The translations under genes and the position numbers were made by a program. 38,136 nucleotides of DNA from Phaeoceros laevis. Lineage: Eukaryota > Anthocerotophyta > Anthocerotopsida > Notothyladales. The first letter of the stretch is position 1. Every line of letters begins with the position of its first letter. The DNA is taken from assembly GCA_049999765.1 (NCBI GenBank), contig JBNGIQ010008495.1:1-38136 (forward strand). The letters are read 5' to 3'. The notes beneath the pieces were generated by a model, which saw nothing but the letters and a program-made list of their open reading frames with translations, did no database searches and had not been told where the DNA came from. Of this stretch, positions 20,901 to 35,665 are shown piece after piece.

Positions 20901-23368
20901 GGACAGTCGACAGGACCTAACAAAAGATCTAGGCCTTCACCCATTAAAGATACAGATATTCCAGAGGAGCAACTTGGTAACTGGAACTATCAAATGGCAA
21001 GGCAAATAAAACTCATACCTTAGCTCTTCTAATGTAATCCAACAAGGATGTCTGCAAATAAACGCAAAAAAATCGATAGCAGGTATTAGCATGCTGGAAG
21101 ATCGGGTGACAAACAATTGAAAGTTTTTAGGAGCAGTAAGACCCTTCATTACCTTCCCATGATCTACATGACCCATAACAGTGACAACTGGCGGCCTAAC
21201 TTCTAAGAACTTTAGATCATCTTCATCCATAAACTCCATATTCTTCTTAGCCATATCCTTTACTTCCAAGACACCTGCTTCAATGACTTCAACGTCATAC
21301 TCCTTGCAAACAAGTCTGACAGTCTCCTCATCGAGAATTTGTGTCACTGTTGTTGAGATGCCCTTGAGAAACAAAGTCTTGACAATCTCTCCTTCGTTAA
21401 CAGCCAAATTTGCAGCTAGTTCCTCCACCGATAGCCCTTGTTTCCCTACCTCAAGAATGTCTACTTTCACAGGAGCAGCTGCTCTCGCAGCCTCATTGCG
21501 GGCAGCTTTACGGCTAGCCTTGCTGGATTTCCTGCCTGTCCCTCTTCGTGCAGCCACACCGGGGATGTCAAGTTCAGCAGCTCCCGCATCCTCAACTCCT
21601 GTGCCCTTTTCACGAACACCTACCCTGCGCTTTGCAGCTGCACCTTCTACTGGAGCTGAAGTGGATTTCTTCCGCCAATCCTCTTTGCCCTTCACGGGTG
21701 CTGCCTTCGTGAACTTGGGTGGTACTGCCACTGCAGCAGTGGCCAATACTGGATCCACAGCCTTTGACTTAGGACCAGCGCCCACATCCTTTAAAATAGG
21801 CCCACCCGGAGCAACAGCTGCTTGGGGAGAGCCACCATTGGGCTTGACTGGTGCCTGGGCACCATTCGGTCTGCCAACTTGAGGGGAAGCCCCAACGTCT
21901 TTGAAAATGGGTCCAACAGGCTTTGGCTTCACCGGAGGACTAGGCTTTTGCAAAATAGCAGCTGTGGGCCTTCGAGGAGGGGCGGGTCTGACTAACGAAG
22001 GTTTCCTGGCATCTGGCTTGCTAGGCTGGCCGGTCTGCACCCCATTCAAACTTAGAATTGGAGTACTAAGCGTCACAGATGCACTCGCTGATGAGCTAGC
22101 TGAGGGATCAATGGGTGACACAGATACAGGTGCTGCTGGGCTCACTTTAAGCTCTTCAGGTGCCGCAGATACACTTGCTGCTGGCTTGACTCTTGACTCC
22201 TTAGGGACTGCAGCTACACCTGCTGCTGGGCTTACTCTTGTCTCTCTGGGTGCCGGAGGTACACTTGGCGCTGAACCAAGTCGTGGTTCTCTCGGTGCAA
22301 CAGATGCACTTCCTGCAGGACTTACTCTGGCTTCTTTAGATGGTATATATACACTCGATCCGGAGCCAACTCTTGGCTCTTTCGGTGCTACAAATAGACT
22401 TGCTCCTGCGCTGCTTTTGGGCTCGTCCACTTTGGACCTCCATAGCCCTGCTGGACGCGGTCTGGAGTCTCTACTGCTCGAACTTGACGAAGTTCCTGCA
22501 AATGCCAGGTACACAATAGAGGTGGACCCTCAGCATAAGGGTCCTGACACAGGCACACATGGAACCAGAGACGATCCATTGCTCCGCTTGAGCATCGCAG
22601 GAATGTCCTGCAACAGCCCATACGTGTGCCTAAACCCAGGGAGGAATTAAGCATGCACAATGCCCAGGTGCTCGAGTAGAATCTCCACAAGCCAGCCTGC
22701 GACAACGACGGAGGAGTCCCCAGCTGCCCGGAGTTGGACGAATCCAGAACCCTAGGCAAAAAATTGGCAGAGCGGGAATGACATTACCAGCTGGTTGCTG
22801 TCGATCGTTGAGCTCGTTCTGGAATCCCTTCTCAACGCGGTCCAAAATCTGATCCAGAGACTGTACAGAGGCAGCGTTGCTGTCAGCTGTGCGAATCCTG
22901 GCAGCTACGCGTAAGGGGGGGACATCCCCTCCCCGAGGAGGAGGAGGCCTGGAATCCCTGGGCTTGACGCCATTCTTCAGCACCAGCCTCGCGCCGGGTG
23001 GTGGCCCCGCACCCGGAGGGCGCGCCTGAGACTGCGACAGTGCTGGAGACTGGTCCACCTCCTGCTTGGCCGCAGCATCGGCTGGGACCTGTGGCTTGGG
23101 AGGGGGTGCAGGAGGAACCGGAGCCTTCGGGGCTGGAGGAGTCGGAGCGGCGAGCCTGGGCAGCGTTGGCTTGCTCGGCAACGGGGGCCTGCTGGATCCC
23201 GCGGACTGCGACACTGGCACACCATGAGAGAAGCAGCCGTGAGGGCCAAGCCACAGACTGCAAGCAGCCATAGCTATAGCTCATTCCGTTGATTGCATTC
23301 GAGATTCCAGACATACCTGCTGGGCCCGAACGCACAGCCAGCGCCGCCGAGGACAGCGCGGCCGACAT
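17964..23368 (-). CDS. Plastid translation initiation factor IF-2
   Basis: Fourteen exons: 23368-23317, 23213-22788, 22495-21153, 21051-21019, 20796-20683, 20591-20442, 20300-20202, 20009-19947, 19840-19685, 19495-19430, 19272-19048, 18904-18629, 18458-18270, 18137-17964 (3366 nt, 1121 aa; Arabidopsis FUG1 is about 1026 aa). The first exon encodes an Ala/Ser-rich start ([17 protein letters not shown]) fitting a plastid transit peptide. A long Pro/Ala/Lys-rich region includes six 15-residue repeats. The IF2 N-terminal helical segment ([21 protein letters not shown]) precedes the GTPase: GHVDHGKT at 601-608 (G1), [10 protein letters not shown] (G2), DTPGHE (G3), NKID (G4) and SAITG (G5). Domains II-IV follow, ending in [14 protein letters not shown]. 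The factor delivers initiator fMet-tRNA to the plastid ribosome. All phases close. The divergent MUCI70-like gene shares the upstream 592 bp. Confidence 0.95.
22113..22382 (-). repeat. Six in-frame 45-bp repeats inside IF-2
   Basis: Six consecutive 15-residue units, from [15 protein letters not shown] to [15 protein letters not shown], have the pattern [KRE]E-x-[RK][VL]-x-[PS]-A-x-x-[SV]-x-x-x-P. Their boundaries match 6 x 45 nt exactly. They lie in the disordered N-terminal extension before the GTPase domain. Units differ at many positions, so the array is not recent. Confidence 0.85.
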
Positions 23369-23960
23369 AGCTTCGACTGCAATGCCGCAGATCGCAGGCT
23401 CCCTCCTTGCTTTTTTCCCCTTCTGCCCCTAGGCCCGCCTCCAAAGTGTGAATCTTAATCCGAGGTCCTCGGCCTCTCGTTCCAGCTCTGTGCATTCGCA
23501 TTTGTTGGTCGCCTGTGATTGGTCCTAGCCGGGTCACACCCTTGGTTCGAACCCCATGGGGCCTACAACAAAACTTCTTTGGGTTGTCAAGGTGCAGGTG
23601 TTGGCAACGAGTCTTGTTCAGTAGTAGTAATAAGTAGAGGCAGCTGCGTCAGCAACACAGACCAGCGAGCACTCTTGCTGATGAGCCAACATCACGAAGG
23701 CCATGGCTTGTGCGTGGTCTATATACTATCAAGGTCGCAGCAAATCTGGACCTGTGACTTGCTCTTCCTGATCGTTATAAGCATAGGCGCGATCGATGTG
23801 TTTATTTATGCTGGGCCGAGGAAGGAGGTTCTGTTCTTGCTCTGAACGGGCTGATTCCGATTGGCTTCAAAGGTGGCGCAATGTGACGGGTCCCGCGCGG
23901 CGATGAGAGGCAGGCTATGGGCCCTGCGAGCCAGCCCGGGCCTTTAGCGCTGTGGCCGTC
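23369..23960. other. Divergent promoter region between IF-2 and MUCI70-like genes
   Basis: The 592 bases between opposite start codons should contain both promoters. I see no clear TATA box and no convincing coding frame. Confidence 0.5.
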
Positions 23961-26900
23961 ATGAGTGGGGGTTTGGGAGGAAGGCCTCACACTGCCCGCT
24001 CCAATTTATGGCAACAGGCTTCTGCTGCGGCAGTGGGGGTCGCCCTGCGTGCTCGCCATGGCCGGCTTCTCATCAGGCACGCTCAAAAGCCCTGGGGCCT
24101 CTTCCAGCGTTGCACCCCGAGAGTGTTCCGGATGGTCGGCTCCCGGCGCTTGGGGATGGGTCTTGCAGCTCTTCTGGCCCTCGTCTCTGTTTTCATGCTT
24201 ATCACATACGCCAGTCTCATTTCCTTCGGGCACCCTCAAGGTTTGTTAGAGATTCGATCCCCTAGTTATACCGTGTGCGGACTGTGCCTTCTCTTCCTGC
24301 TCCCAGCATTACCGACTGTCTTCGAGTCTTCCTCATCCGCAGCCTTTCAGCTCAAACACCGGTTACTGTTTGCAAGCCTGCTGGATATGTTGAGTGGGTC
24401 AAGGAGGGAGCCTGCCGGTGCTCGTACATGGAGTAGAAAATCGCATGTTTGGTAGCTTCTTCGGATGGTATCGTAGGTCAATTAGGTTTTCCCAGGAGTC
24501 ATTGCAGTGGAGGATTCATCAGAATTTGGACCAAGTTATGCGCTTCTCTTGTTGAGTGAGCCCAGTGTGAGAGCAGTGCTCCGCACTTTCTGCAGCCTTG
24601 CCCTGCCCCTTGCTAGCAGGAATTGTGCTGAACATTCTTTGGCAGCCGTGTAGGTGAATGGTTATGCATTTCACTTGATCAGTTAATTTTGGACTAGCAT
24701 GTTTGGTGACTAGTGAATTTGTCTTCTGTCTTACGTTCGTCGTGCCTTGGTGTTTGATGGCGCATCCAGTCAGCAGAATAAAAGAAACAATTTTTCGGCA
24801 AGACATCGGTTCCAATCAAACTGAAAATTCTCTTCTTTCTCTGGCATGTTATTCAGATGGAGAAGAAAGGGGAGAACAGCCTATCACTGCTTCGAGGAAT
24901 ATGGCACTCAAGAGTCAAAGAACAACTGATCGCTTCCTGGAAGGTTCTCCGCATCAAAATTCTACAGAGCAGAAACGTTTTCTGGAAGGTTCAGACGGTT
25001 ATGTGGAAGAAGAGTCGGGAACTCTGAATAGAAGTGCACCTCGATCCCCCTACTTCCTTGAAGACGAGTCTCTTCCTTTTGGACATCCATGCCAAGATTT
25101 TACCCTTCCTCCACCTCCTGCTGACAAGAAACGAACAGGGCCTCGCCGTAAGTTGAGATACACCTTGACTTTTACTGTTAGCTCTCTGCTTAGGGACTGT
25201 ACACTCTGGCAGCGAAGATAGTGATTGTGTGTAAATCTTAATTCATGGGGATTGCTTTTTTTTAAGTGTCTTAATGCTAGTGTTGGAACTTTGCAGCATG
25301 CCCAGTTTGCTACCTGCCTGTGCGACAGGCAATTGAGGAAATGCACCGTGTTGGCCACACTGACCCAGGCGTTTTGAAGCAGCTGTCTTATGTTGCAAAC
25401 CCAAATATGAATTTTGGGAGTGCTGGTTCTGATTTTGGGGGATACCCTTCTCTTACCGAGAGAGAGGCATCATTCGAAATCAAAGAGTCTATGCACGTTT
25501 ACTGCGGGTATGTTCATATCCTGCTGTGTTGACATGTCTGGTTATGTTATTGCTTGCGACTTATTTACCCTTTGGTTTGCAGCTTCGTGAAAGGCAAAAA
25601 TCCAGGCGTGAATACAGGGTTTGACATTCATGCTGATGATTTGTCAGACATGAAAGAATGTCAAGGAATTGTTGTTGCCTCTGCAATTTTTGGTAAGCTA
25701 CCAGGGTTTGACATCTGTCAGCAGAGAGCGTGCATCTGTTACATGTGCTGGATTCTGGATCCTTTAGAATTGTGATTATGTTTGGCTGTCTCTGAGTGTT
25801 CTGTGGATATGCATCTGCAGGTAACTATGATCAGATGCAGCAACCCAAAAATATAAGCAGTCAAGCTAGGAAGAATGTGTGCTTTTTTATGTTTGTTGAC
25901 GAGGAAACTGCGTATGCCACCTCCGAGGATGGAACAATACCAAAGAAGATTGGATTGTGGAGGGTAGTTGTGGTCCACAATTTACCTTACACAGATGCCC
26001 GGCGGAATGGTAAGGTATGTCGTGTCATTCTGAGAGTACTGTGCCAGTTGAAAACTATTTTGAGATGACGGCCTCAAGAAGTTAGCTCTGGATTTAGTTG
26101 CAAATTCAATGTTTCTATGCTAACAGATCCCCAAACTATTGATCCATCGACTGTTCCCAAACGCCCAATACTCTCTTTGGGTAGATGGCAAGCTGGAGCT
26201 TGTGGTTGATCCCTATCAAATATTGGAAAGGTTCGTAGTTTTGGTTGTTTGGTATTTATTTGTTTGAGATTCATGTTTCTTTTGCAAAGGATAAGCTATC
26301 AGCTTTGCGTGGTTCGTTATTGTGGCAATGGCTAGGCTATGTGTCTTTGCAGATTGGCGAATGGGTATAGAAGTATCGAGTCACAGGAGGTGTTCACTCA
26401 TCTCATTTGGCATCTGGACTGACTTTGTATTTTATATGTCCGGATAGGTTCCTCTGGAGAAGTAAGGATGTTTTTGCGATTTCCAAGCACTACAAGCGGT
26501 TTGATGTGTTTGAAGAGGCTGAAGCTAATAAAGCGGCTGGGAAGTATGACAATGAGTCGATCGATGCTCAAGTGGAATTCTATCGTCAAGAAGGATTGAC
26601 TCCGTACAGCATAGCCAAGCTCCCCATTGTGAGTGGTATGTATTTTTCAGGTCTCTGTTGCGCCCCGATCATTGGTTTTTATACCAAGTAAAATTCTTTT
26701 GGTGTCAAATACTAACATCAGCACCTTCTACATCAGATGTTCCAGAGGGCTGCGTCATCATTCGTGAACACACACCCTTGACAAACTTGTTCTCATGCCT
26801 CTGGTTTAATGAAGTGGACCGATTTACCTCGAGAGATCAACTTAGTTTTGGAATTGTACGAGATAAAATATCATCACAGGCTCCTTGGAGAGCGAATATG

Positions 26901-27268
26901 TTTCTAGATTGTGAAAGGAGAAACTTTGTTGTTCAGGTAAGCAATTGTGCAAGTCCTTTTTCTCTACTGTTGTTGCGGCCGAATGTTATTTGGGAGGTAT
27001 TGTACGCATGGTGCTGAGTCGGAGCTTCTTTCTTCTCTTTCAGAGTTATCACAGAGACCTGTTGGAACAAAGGTTGGCGGTACAAAACACACAGAATTCG
27101 ACCACCGATTTGGATCGAGCTACTTTGCCTGACACCTCTGACCGAAGTCCAGCTGTGCCCGATCCAGTGTACAGCTCCCCAAAGCCCCGAGCATCTGTTT
27201 CTAAAGTTGGACCACCCAGGCCAAGGAAAGTTATCAGAGGGCGACACACCAAGGGTGCAGGAAGCTGA
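23961..27268 (+). CDS. DUF616 protein, MUCI70/TOD1-like putative Golgi glycosyltransferase
   Basis: Nine exons: 23961-24240, 24857-25147, 25297-25507, 25583-25692, 25821-26014, 26127-26230, 26448-26635, 26737-26936, 27044-27268 (1803 nt, 600 aa). The start MSGGLGGR resembles MUCI70 N-termini; a basic cytosolic part leads to one membrane helix (about 66-88: MGLAALLALVSVFMLITYAS). After a variable stem, PCPVCYLPV begins the conserved DUF616 domain: NTGFDIHADDL, VVASAIFGNYDQMQQP, GLWRVVVVHNLPYTDARRNG, SLWVDGKLELVVDPYQILER, ISKHYKRFDVFEEAEANKAA, WFNEVDRFTSRDQLSF and FLDCERRNFVVQ. A basic low-complexity tail ends the protein. Arabidopsis relatives act in mucilage pectin/xylan synthesis (MUCI70), and one was reported as an alkaline ceramidase (TOD1); which applies here cannot be told from sequence. 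The first intron is long (616 nt). Confidence 0.9.
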
Positions 27269-28008
27269 AGTTCGGAGGCCTGCTCATGCATGAGCAATGA
27301 TGGATATCGTGATTTGCATCTTTCTCCTGATGCATCTGCAACAGAGCACTTCAGAGGTGACGATAATCAGGAGAATGATACGACAGGTGTAAATAGCTTC
27401 TGTCCTGACTTTGCGATAATCGGAGTGGGCCCGCGTATGAGGTGGATTCTTCAAGGATATGCCGCACACCCAGGGAACAAGAAGGAACTCCACAGGCGCA
27501 GTGGATGCACAGCTTTCGGCTGGTTCATTGACTAGCTGAGTCACCTTTGTAGGAATACACTAGACTTTCTAACTTGATGACGCACTAACCACGTGGTACG
27601 TAAAAGTAGCTGCTCCACCATTTTTTGGGGCCCTGATCTATGATTTATTTTAAAAGCGTTCAAACCTGCACATCTGTTGCACCCTTTGACGTTGGTAGGT
27701 CATAATCCTATTGGCTCATCATAAGCTATTGGCATATTACCATTGTTGTATGCCACCTTCCTAAGACTTCGATTTTCTGGCAGACTTGACAGGACTGCTT
27801 CCAGATTCAAAATCCAAGATTGATCAAGCTGCAAAGTTGTGCTGTAAGGATGTCGCTAGTTGGGCCATGTGGTTGGACCATGTCACCGTGGGGACGGACG
27901 GATTGAGGTCATCGAAAATCATTGATGATGCAATCAGAGCAGCAACTCCAGATCTGTGTTGAAGAAGTTCGAAGGATCTGGAATCTAGACATGGTACAAG
28001 CCGACGAC

Positions 28009-28064
28009 GTCCCTCAGTGCAGCTAATGCAATGTTAACACGTCACATCTGCTGCACTGAGGGAC
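28009..28064. repeat. Inverted repeat, 15-base perfect arms
   Basis: GTCCCTCAGTGCAGC at 28009-28023 is the exact reverse complement of 28050-28064, with a 26-base spacer. If transcribed it would form a stable hairpin. Confidence 0.9.
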
Positions 28065-28090
28065 AACAGATAATCCGTTGTCTAATGAGT

Positions 28091-28165
28091 CATCGTGTGA
28101 CATGGACTGCGATGTCCTGTAGGGGAAGGGGGAATACATGAAATCGGGGTCCATGTCACACGATG
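28091..28165. repeat. Inverted repeat, 17-base perfect arms
   Basis: CATCGTGTGACATGGAC at 28091-28107 is the exact reverse complement of 28149-28165, with a 41-base spacer. It starts only 26 bases after the preceding inverted repeat. Confidence 0.9.
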
Positions 28166-29035
28166 CCTGCGGTTGTGTGCTTCAACTACAAATCGTGTAC
28201 GCTTCAAAAGTGCACCAGATAGTTATATTATTTATTGCCAATCAACTGCAGCCGACCATGACTCCAAGAGACAGTGTGCACGGTGTATCTCTTCCCACTA
28301 CAGAACATAATTTTGGATATACTGTGACAGTCATTGAACATTGTCCCATTACCAAGTGTCCAGAAGGCCATATGCCGAAGGCAGTTTCTCCGGTCAGCAC
28401 CAACTCTGTTTGACCCTCAAAACCACTCGATACTGGTGATGTGTCTACCATCTCTTTCCCCCATAGTTATCTGCAGCTTGTTCCTCACTTTAATACGTGC
28501 TTTTTCAGGCCCCGTTTGCAGCACCGGCTAGCCTGCTTATACTATCAACACCAGCTACATCCCTCAACCTGCTGGCATTTGTCGATACAAAATAACATAT
28601 GAAGCCGCACTCCAGAGTCCAATGTGATGAGACGGTTACCACATCGCCTTTCCAACCTTTGACACCTTACTTGTGTACCACCCTACGACATCATTCCCAA
28701 AAGGCATAGTATGCAACACATCTCCTGCATCATCCAAGAAGGTCGACCATACAAATTGTAGTGACTATCATCGGCTTCGATACTATAATCCTATCCCTAA
28801 AGCATATCCCTGGACTTTAGTACAAGGCCCACCTAATATCTGCCTATAAATAGAATACGTGATACTCCGTTGCGTGGATGCAGTACAAATGCAGGTCGAG
28901 TTGCAATCACTCTGCACCGTTGCAACTCAATGTGAAAATCCTGCAATCCGACACCACTATAAATACATACCTCTACTCTGCACATATTAACACTGGGAGC
29001 TGCTGCTGCTGCCCAGGACGCCTTCGATATACACA

Positions 29036-32723
<3,688 letters not shown>

Positions 32724-35365
32724 ATGATGGACCGGATAGGGCAAGTCCCTCCAATTACTTCAGGCATTGACACCTTGAAACAGCCGTTATGCCCACGCTA
32801 TGAGTACAAGCCTGTATGGGTGGGTAGGCAGCAAGGCATGCGGGACGGTGGGGCAAGAGGGCCTCCTGAGGCCACATCTCACGTGGCCCCAAGGGAAGTC
32901 GCAGGTATTTGCAGGGGGCGAATGCAAACGGGAAATATGAAGGCCGGAATATTGAGACAACTATGTGAGGAGGGAGGGCTTAGAGAAGCTGTTGAAGAGG
33001 TGACCATTCTGGTGCAGGGAGGGTGTCATGTCGGAAAATCTATCTTTTATCGTCTCCTTAAGAGGTGCGGGGCACAAAAGGATCTAGTTCTTGGTAGGTG
33101 CATCCATGCTCTAGCCCGCAAAAGTGGCTACGAGTCGAATGCATTTCTGGCAAACCACTTCATTGGCATGTACGCTTCGCATGGAAGGCTGGAGGAGGCA
33201 ATGCAGGTCTTCACCATGGTATCTGCACCAGACTGCTACATGTGGGCTTCCATACTTCTAGCCTATGCCCGACATGGACAGGCTAAGGTGGCTATACAAC
33301 TCTATCGACAGTCCCGACAGTCCAATGTGAAGCCTGACAATCACATATTTGTGGCAGTGCTCAAAGCTTGTGCAGCCGCGGAGGATCTTGTTACTGGCAA
33401 GGAGGTTCATGCTGATATTCTTGAGAGCGCAGCTGAGACTAATATCTTTGTTGGCAATTCCCTGGTGGTCATGTATTCCAAATGTGGGAGCTTAGAGGAT
33501 GCTCGCAGAGTATTTGACAGATTGCCGACTAGGGACGTTGTGACATGGAACGCCATGATTGGAGGATATGCCCAGCATGGACTTGGTCAAGAAGCCCTGA
33601 CTCTCTATGCGAGTATGCAACAGGATGGCATAACCACAGGTGACCCTGTTACCTTTGTGTCTCTTCTGCAAGCTTGTGCCAGTGTTCGAGCACTTCATCA
33701 GGGAAGGCAACTCAGTGCGCAAGTTCAGCAAAAAGGGCTAGACTCTGATGTTGTAGTGGGCAATAGTCTGGTGAATATGTATGCAAAATGTGGGAGCTTG
33801 GAAGAGGCTCGCAGAGTATTTGACAGATTGCCCAGAAAAGATGTGGTTACATGGACTGCCATGATTGCAGGATACGTTCAGCTGGGGCTTGGTCAAGAAG
33901 CCCTTTCTCTTTACACGAATATGCAACAGGATGGCTTATGTCCAGCCAATAGTGTGACTTTTGTCTGCCTTGTACAAGCTTGTGCCTGCATTGGAGCTTT
34001 ACATCAGGGGAAAGAGCTCCATGCACAGATTCAGCAAAGAGGACTTGAGGCTGATGTGGTTGTTGGCAGCTGCCTGGTGGACATGTATGCAAAATGTGGT
34101 AGTTTACATGACGCACGCCTAGTGTTTGACAGGTTGCCCGGAAGAGACGTGGTGACGTGGACCACGATGATTGCAGGCTACATGCAGCATGGCTACGGCC
34201 AGGAAGCACTTTCTCTTTATGCAGGCATGCAGCAGGAGAGCATGACTCCGGCTGACCATGTCACTTTGGGGTGCCTTTTGCAAGCATGTACAAGCGTCGG
34301 AGCTCTACGGCAGGGGGAGGAGATTCATGCACTGATTCGTGAAAGAGGTCTAGAAGCTGATGTGGTTGTTGGCAGCTGCCTGGTGGACATGTATGCAAAA
34401 TGTGGGAGCCTAGTTGAGGCTCGCAGAGTGTTCAACAGGCTGCCCTCAAGAAATGTAGTAACATGGAACGCTCTCCTGATTGGCTACGCAGAAAATGGTG
34501 ATGGTCAAGAGGCGATCGAGTGTTATGAAGATATGCTTCAGCAAAGGGTCCAGCCTAACCATACTACGTTTATTTGCCTCCTTGTGGCCTGCAGTCATGC
34601 GGGCTTGGTGGATCAAGGCAAGCAGTATTACAAAATGATGGTGGAGGACTTTGGTATTGCACCTATTGACTATCACTACAATTGCATGGTTGACCTTCTT
34701 GCACGGTCAGGCCATCTTGACGAGGCAGAAAATATGTTGCACACCCTGCCATTTGATAACTCCCTTGTGGGGTGGACAGCCCTACTTAGTGCCTGCAAAA
34801 GCCACCACGACATACAGCGTGGAGAACGATGTTTTAACCGTCTTGTGCAACTGGACCCTGGAAATGCAGCTGCATATGTCCTGCTTGGAAACATATATGC
34901 AAATGCGAGCAGATGGGGAGATGTGGACAAGGTTGAAAGCCTTAGAAAGTCTTCAGGCGCCTGGAAGAAGCCAAGGCTTGCATCGAAGTGAAGTCGAAGA
35001 TCCACGAGTTCACCGTAGGTGACGAGAGGTCTGATATATCGTCAAAGCTGAGGAGCTTGAACTTGAAGGTGAAGGACCAAGGTGGCCATGTGCCACACAC
35101 GGAATTGGTGCTGAAGGCCGTGTCCGAATTGGAGAAGGAAGATGCGTTGTGTGGACATGCAGAGAAACTGGCATTGGCTTTCGGTCTTTTAAATACGGAG
35201 GATGGCACACCTTTGCTGGTTACCAAAAATCTCCGGATGTGCATGGACTGCCACAGCAGCACCAAGATCATGTCGCGTCTGGAGAGGCGACAGATCGTAG
35301 TTAGAGATGCCTATCGGATACACCGTTTCATCAATGGGTCTTGCTCTTGCAATGACAAGCAGTGA
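32724..35365 (+). CDS. PLS-class PPR protein with DYW-type deaminase domain, frameshifted
   Basis: One long frame at 32724-34991 (755 aa) encodes the PPR array; a second at 34946-35365 in the -1 frame encodes the E+/DYW region. Repeats have the P-L-S pattern, with units such as VVTWNAMIGGYAQHG, LHQGKELHAQIQ and VDMYAKCGSLEEARRVFDRLP. About 102 residues make one triplet. The DYW part has the deaminase signature GHAEKLALAFGL (HxE) and CMDCH (CxxC), and the late zinc ligands in HRFINGSCSC. It ends NDKQ rather than DYW. Such proteins bind organellar RNA and convert C to U (some variants U to C). The frames overlap around 34946-34991 and no intron of plausible size joins them, so one base appears to be missing near 34944-34950. 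This is either an assembly/sequencing error or a pseudogene. No evident transit peptide is seen at the ATG; the true start could be further upstream or later. Confidence 0.85.
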
Positions 35366-35443
35366 CAGCGTAAGGTGCCAGCAGAAACGAAGGAAACTCT
35401 TGCTTACTGAGTCCGAAAGGACAAGATAGGCATGTTGCATAGG

Positions 35444-35543
35444 NNNNNNNNNNNNNNNNNNNNNNNNNNNNNNNNNNNNNNNNNNNNNNNNNNNNNNNNN
35501 NNNNNNNNNNNNNNNNNNNNNNNNNNNNNNNNNNNNNNNNNNN
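35444..35543. other. Assembly gap (100 N)
   Basis: Exactly 100 undetermined bases, the conventional placeholder for a gap of unknown length. The true distance between the PPR and TMEM208 genes is therefore unknown. Confidence 0.99.
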
Positions 35544-35624
35544 GGCCACGTTGGACTGCAATTCCTACACCTCCTTAATTTCTTTTCTGCTTGGAGATGA
35601 CGGCAAGGCGCAGGGCAACCCGCC

Positions 35625-35665
35625 AGCCAGCCCAACATGGGGCCGCTAGCCAGCCCAACATGGGG
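35625..35665. repeat. Short direct tandem repeat near the gap
   Basis: AGCCAGCCCAACATGGGG occurs at 35625-35642 and again at 35648-35665, a 23-base period. Confidence 0.85.

Larger units (their letters stand above)
27269..29035. other. Convergent intergenic region with two strong inverted repeats
   Basis: About 1.8 kb between the 3' ends of the MUCI70-like (+) and beta-amylase (-) genes. The left end is probably 3' UTR. Two inverted repeats with perfect arms lie at 28009-28064 and 28091-28165. The open frames at 27290-27535 and 28138-28413 show no known domain. Confidence 0.5.

Noticed and set aside
21181-22650. Long plus-strand frames opposite IF-2 exon 3
   Set aside because: They are antisense shadows of the GC-rich, Pro/Ala-rich IF-2 coding exon.
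22883-23368. Continuous unspliced frame from the IF-2 ATG (161 codons)
   Set aside because: Splicing 23317 to 23213 joins the same start to the frame leading to the GTPase with correct phase; the unspliced reading leads nowhere.
26352-26391. Possible micro-exon (LANGYRSIESQE) between exons 6 and 7 of the MUCI70-like gene
   Set aside because: The conserved sequence ILER-FLWR is continuous in the family without it; inserting it breaks both the alignment and the frame.
27290-27535. 81-codon frame just downstream of the MUCI70-like stop
   Set aside because: Most simply the 3' UTR; no donor or acceptor joins it to the gene and no similarity was recognised.
28138-28413. 91-codon frame overlapping the second inverted repeat
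   Set aside because: It starts at the inverted repeat spacer and shows no domain or codon signal.
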